Source of the DNA: Desulfacinum infernum DSM 9756
GTDB lineage: Bacteria > Desulfobacterota > Syntrophobacteria > Syntrophobacterales > DSM-9756
Length of the DNA: 64,000 nt
NCBI RefSeq assembly: GCF_900129305.1
Contig: NZ_FQVB01000005.1
Coordinates: 1 to 64,000 of the forward strand
Direction: 5' to 3'
Shown here: piece after piece, positions 62,351 through 64,000 of the stretch
Numbering within the stretch: the stretch's first letter is position 1
How the letters are laid out: each line of letters begins with the position of its first letter
Position numbers and translations under genes: made by a program
The notes under the pieces: model-generated
What the model saw: the letters and a program-made list of their open reading frames with translations, nothing else
What the model was told of the DNA's origin: nothing
Database searches by the model: none

Positions 62351-62626
62351 GAGAGTCTTGTAGTTGCGTCGTGTTACAGAGACTTTCATATAAGAAAACC
62401 AGACGATGTTCCCCTGGGTGATGCGGCGCGACCAGACGCCGGAACCAAGAAATTTCAGGCGCTCGGGCTTGCCGGCACCCTGAAACGGATCCCGCATGAC
62501 CGCTTCAATCAATTTGAAGATGCGAAGAGCCGTTCTCCGATCCGTCTCCACCCAGTATCGCAAATCCTCCCTGAATTCAGGGTGAAATACGGCATCTCTC
62601 TCCCCTCTCGACTCAGACGGGCTCAT
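62345..62626 (-). CDS. YoeB/Txe-like RelE-superfamily toxin, damaged C-terminus
   Basis: A 93-residue mRNA-interferase-like protein with the YoeB features FHPEFREDLRYWVETDRRTALRIFKLIE, DPFQGAGKPERLKF and SGVWSRRIT. In the family this is followed by EHRLVY and ends RYHY. Here the frame reads GNIVW, while the +1 frame of the same bases reads EHRLVF, suggesting an indel in CAGGGGAACATCG; the frame then runs to a TGA supplied by the dispersed repeat (62345-62347). The catalytic C-terminus is therefore probably lost. The ATG overlaps the upstream small gene. Confidence 0.7.
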   Translation of the reverse strand: MSPSESRGERDAVFHPEFREDLRYWVETDRRTALRIFKLIEAVMRDPFQGAGKPERLKFLGSGVWSRRITQGNIVWFSYMKVSVTRRNYKTLT

Positions 62627-62741
62627 CGAGACCCACCTCTCGACGAAGCTCCCCGATGGTCTGGGCCGATCCTTCCCGCTTCCGACCCGCTCCGGAGCCG
62701 AATGAAGCGGGCTCTGTATGACCGTACAGCCCGCAGAACAT
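62613..62741 (-). CDS. Small protein upstream of the toxin, possible antitoxin remnant (42 aa)
   Basis: Open frame MFCGLYGHTEPASFG...GELRREVGLDEPV whose stop overlaps the toxin start (ATGAGCCCGTCTGA), as usual for antitoxin-toxin pairs. It has GGGAG upstream. It does not resemble the Phd/YefM antitoxins that normally pair with YoeB, and it is short, so it may be the remaining C-terminal part of an antitoxin or a chance frame. Confidence 0.4.
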   Translation of the reverse strand: MFCGLYGHTEPASFGSGAGRKREGSAQTIGELRREVGLDEPV

Positions 62742-62782
62742 AACGGCAACGCTCCCGCGGGGAGTTCGCCAAAAGAGAGTGG

Positions 62783-63679
62783 TCAGGCGCGGGTGCCGTT
62801 CAGATAGGTGTGATTGAGAAGCCCCGGAACGAACGGCCTTTGGGACACGTCGGGCGGGACGAAATCGAAGACTCGTTCCAGAAAGAGGGTCACGATGCGG
62901 AAGGTGGCCCCCCAAAGAACTTCCACCTGAGCGCCGTCCTGGTGCAGGAAACAGCGAAAGTCCCTGGGGGTGGGATCCACATGTTCCGCCATGTCGGGGT
63001 CCACGTAGAGGCGGTAGCGGTAGTAGTTTTCGGGGTCCAGCAGCTTTCGGATCGGGATGGCCACGATCCGGTCCACCTCCCAATTGGGAACGAACCGGTG
63101 GACCCCTTCGATCCAGCCCACCAGGGGATGGATCACCTTGGTGAAAAGCCGCAGCCGTTCGGGAGGAAGCGGGCCGAGAAAACGGACCTTGAGGGGGTTC
63201 AGGCGCATCTCCTCCCAGCTTTCCCGAAGGCACGTGGCGAGATGCACGGCGGTGATCCGGGCCTTGCACGGGCAGCGTTGTTTAAGACGCTTCCAATGGG
63301 GCCAGCGGCCCAGGGGAAGGGGCGGCAGGGTCAGGAGGCGCGCCAGGATGGGGTCCAGCCCCTTTTCCACCGCCCCGCCGGGACAGCACAGGTCGCCCGC
63401 CTGGCGCACCCGCCGCGACCGCCGATTCAGGATGACGCACGCATCCTGCGCGCAGCCGCTTTCAGACAGGCCACAGCCCAGCAGAAGCAGAACGCTGGAG
63501 GAAGCGTCCGGGTAGAGGCGGGCGGCGGCGGCCACCGCCTGCTCGTTCAGGCAGGAAGCCAGCCGGTCCTGGATATGAAGCTGGAGTTCCTCGGGGTGGC
63601 GCAGCAGCTCGTCCCACCAGCCATGCCGTGTGCCATTTCCGGCGGCGTTCAGATCTTCAGGGTGGACAGTTCGGCCCAT
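62783..63679 (-). CDS. NUDIX hydrolase (CoA pyrophosphatase-like) with split Nudix box
   Basis: A 298-residue protein. The Nudix elements are present but separated: CCPGGAVEKG at about residues 98-107 and LRESWEEMRLNP about 45 residues later, with an insertion (LARLLTLPPLPLGRWPHWKR...) in between. This matches a subgroup of CoA-diphosphatase-like Nudix proteins. It then has a typical IHPLVGWIEG segment. The start at 63679 is chosen because the 87 bases upstream use A/T-rich codons that fit the overlapping hrpA frame instead. Confidence 0.75.
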   Translation of the reverse strand: MGRTVHPEDLNAAGNGTRHGWWDELLRHPEELQLHIQDRLASCLNEQAVAAAARLYPDASSSVLLLLGCGLSESGCAQDACVILNRRSRRVRQAGDLCCPGGAVEKGLDPILARLLTLPPLPLGRWPHWKRLKQRCPCKARITAVHLATCLRESWEEMRLNPLKVRFLGPLPPERLRLFTKVIHPLVGWIEGVHRFVPNWEVDRIVAIPIRKLLDPENYYRYRLYVDPDMAEHVDPTPRDFRCFLHQDGAQVEVLWGATFRIVTLFLERVFDFVPPDVSQRPFVPGLLNHTYLNGTRA

Positions 63680-64000
63680 TTGGCTTCCAACCTCTTGGCG
63701 GACACGGGAAATCGCGTCTTGATCTCCGGCGCAAAAAGACTCAGTTTTTATTCTTCCAACATCCACCGAAATTCGTCAAGAAACTGAAGGATCTCCCGTG
63801 AGGCGTCGGGGCCGAAGCGCTCCAGCGCCTGGTCGTAGCGGATCTGAAAGGGCTCCACGTCCCGCCACTTCTGGGCGTCCTTTTCCGGAGCCACGTATGC
63901 CCGTTCCGTGCGGATGCGAAGCCCTTTAAGGTATCGAGGTATCCGGCGCATCTGTTCCCGGCGGTAGCGCAAAAGAAAATCGGCCGGCACCAGTCTTTCC
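63649..64000 (-). pseudogene. hrpA: 3' end of hrpA (ATP-dependent RNA helicase) with in-frame stop
   Basis: Reading leftward from the window edge, the frame gives the HrpA C-terminal domain: REQMRRIPRYLKGLRIR, QIRYDQAL, FLDEFRWMLEE. A TAA at 63748-63750 interrupts it exactly where the family continues, and the same frame beyond the stop goes on with LSLFAPEIKTRFPVSAKRLE and ends at TGA (63649-63651). HrpA is a DEAH-box helicase; the missing last 32 residues are conserved. Either a nonsense mutation, a sequencing error, or a slightly shortened functional protein. Most of the gene lies outside the window. Confidence 0.8.

Noticed and set aside
62783-63679. NUDIX protein judged defective because its Nudix box is interrupted
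   Set aside because: The same long insertion between the GG and REUxEE parts is, to my knowledge, a feature of a subgroup of CoA-diphosphatase-like proteins; the key residues are present.

Overview
The window is high-GC bacterial chromosome. The gene set points to an anaerobic, organic-acid-oxidising member of the Desulfobacterota (Syntrophobacterales-like sulfate reducer or syntroph). It carries a ferredoxin-linked 2-oxoglutarate oxidoreductase (KorDABC), two-subunit class I fumarase, a four-subunit succinate dehydrogenase, aconitase and NADP-isocitrate dehydrogenase, which is most of an oxidative TCA cycle run with ferredoxin. A second 2-oxoacid:ferredoxin oxidoreductase has its own FAD/Fe-S subunit. 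The taxonomic placement is inference from gene content only.

Layout. 1-485: end of an IS21-family element (istA N-terminus and left terminus), followed by a CRISPR-repeat-like orphan sequence. 0.5-1.9 kb: a small hypothetical gene and a coiled-coil protein with a probable nuclease domain. 2.0-6.6 kb: aconitase (minus) and isocitrate dehydrogenase (plus). 6.7-7.5 kb: an MNT/HEPN toxin-antitoxin pair cut short by a dispersed repeat. 8.0-16.6 kb: XRE-cupin regulator, 3-hydroxyacyl dehydrogenase, a complete Liv-type ABC transporter, a beta-keto acid cleavage enzyme and a threonine-dehydrogenase-like SDR; this looks like one catabolic unit for a beta-hydroxy acid. 16.8-23.5 kb: HEAT-like protein, TetR with an AidB-like acyl-CoA dehydrogenase, histone-deacetylase-family hydrolase, transglutaminase-like protein and SEC-C protein. 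24.3-32.6 kb: sigma-54 activator, class III aminotransferase with a good -24/-12 promoter, and a second complete Liv transporter. 32.6-35.7 kb: transglutaminase-like paralogue, then a WYL regulator with two unrecognised proteins. 35.8-42.1 kb: nitrilase-family hydrolase, DUF1445, GntR, TRAP transporter and DUF2848, with somewhat more A/T-rich codons than the surroundings. 43.1-52.5 kb: tRNA-Arg(ACG), surE, kor genes, fumarase and sdhCDAB. 53.4-58.7 kb: XRE-cupin regulator and the FAD-linked 2-oxoacid oxidoreductase. 58.8-64.0 kb: D-threonine-aldolase-like enzyme, J-domain protein, Fe-S protein, DUF2007/DUF3786-like protein, a damaged YoeB-like toxin, a NUDIX protein and the 3' end of hrpA with an in-frame stop.

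The genome is rich in modular intergenic repeats (three recognisable modules A, B and C). A 152-bp repeat occurs in two nearly identical inverted copies 55 kb apart, each ending a different toxin gene at the same repeat boundary. All calls come from reading the sequence; no database search was possible.
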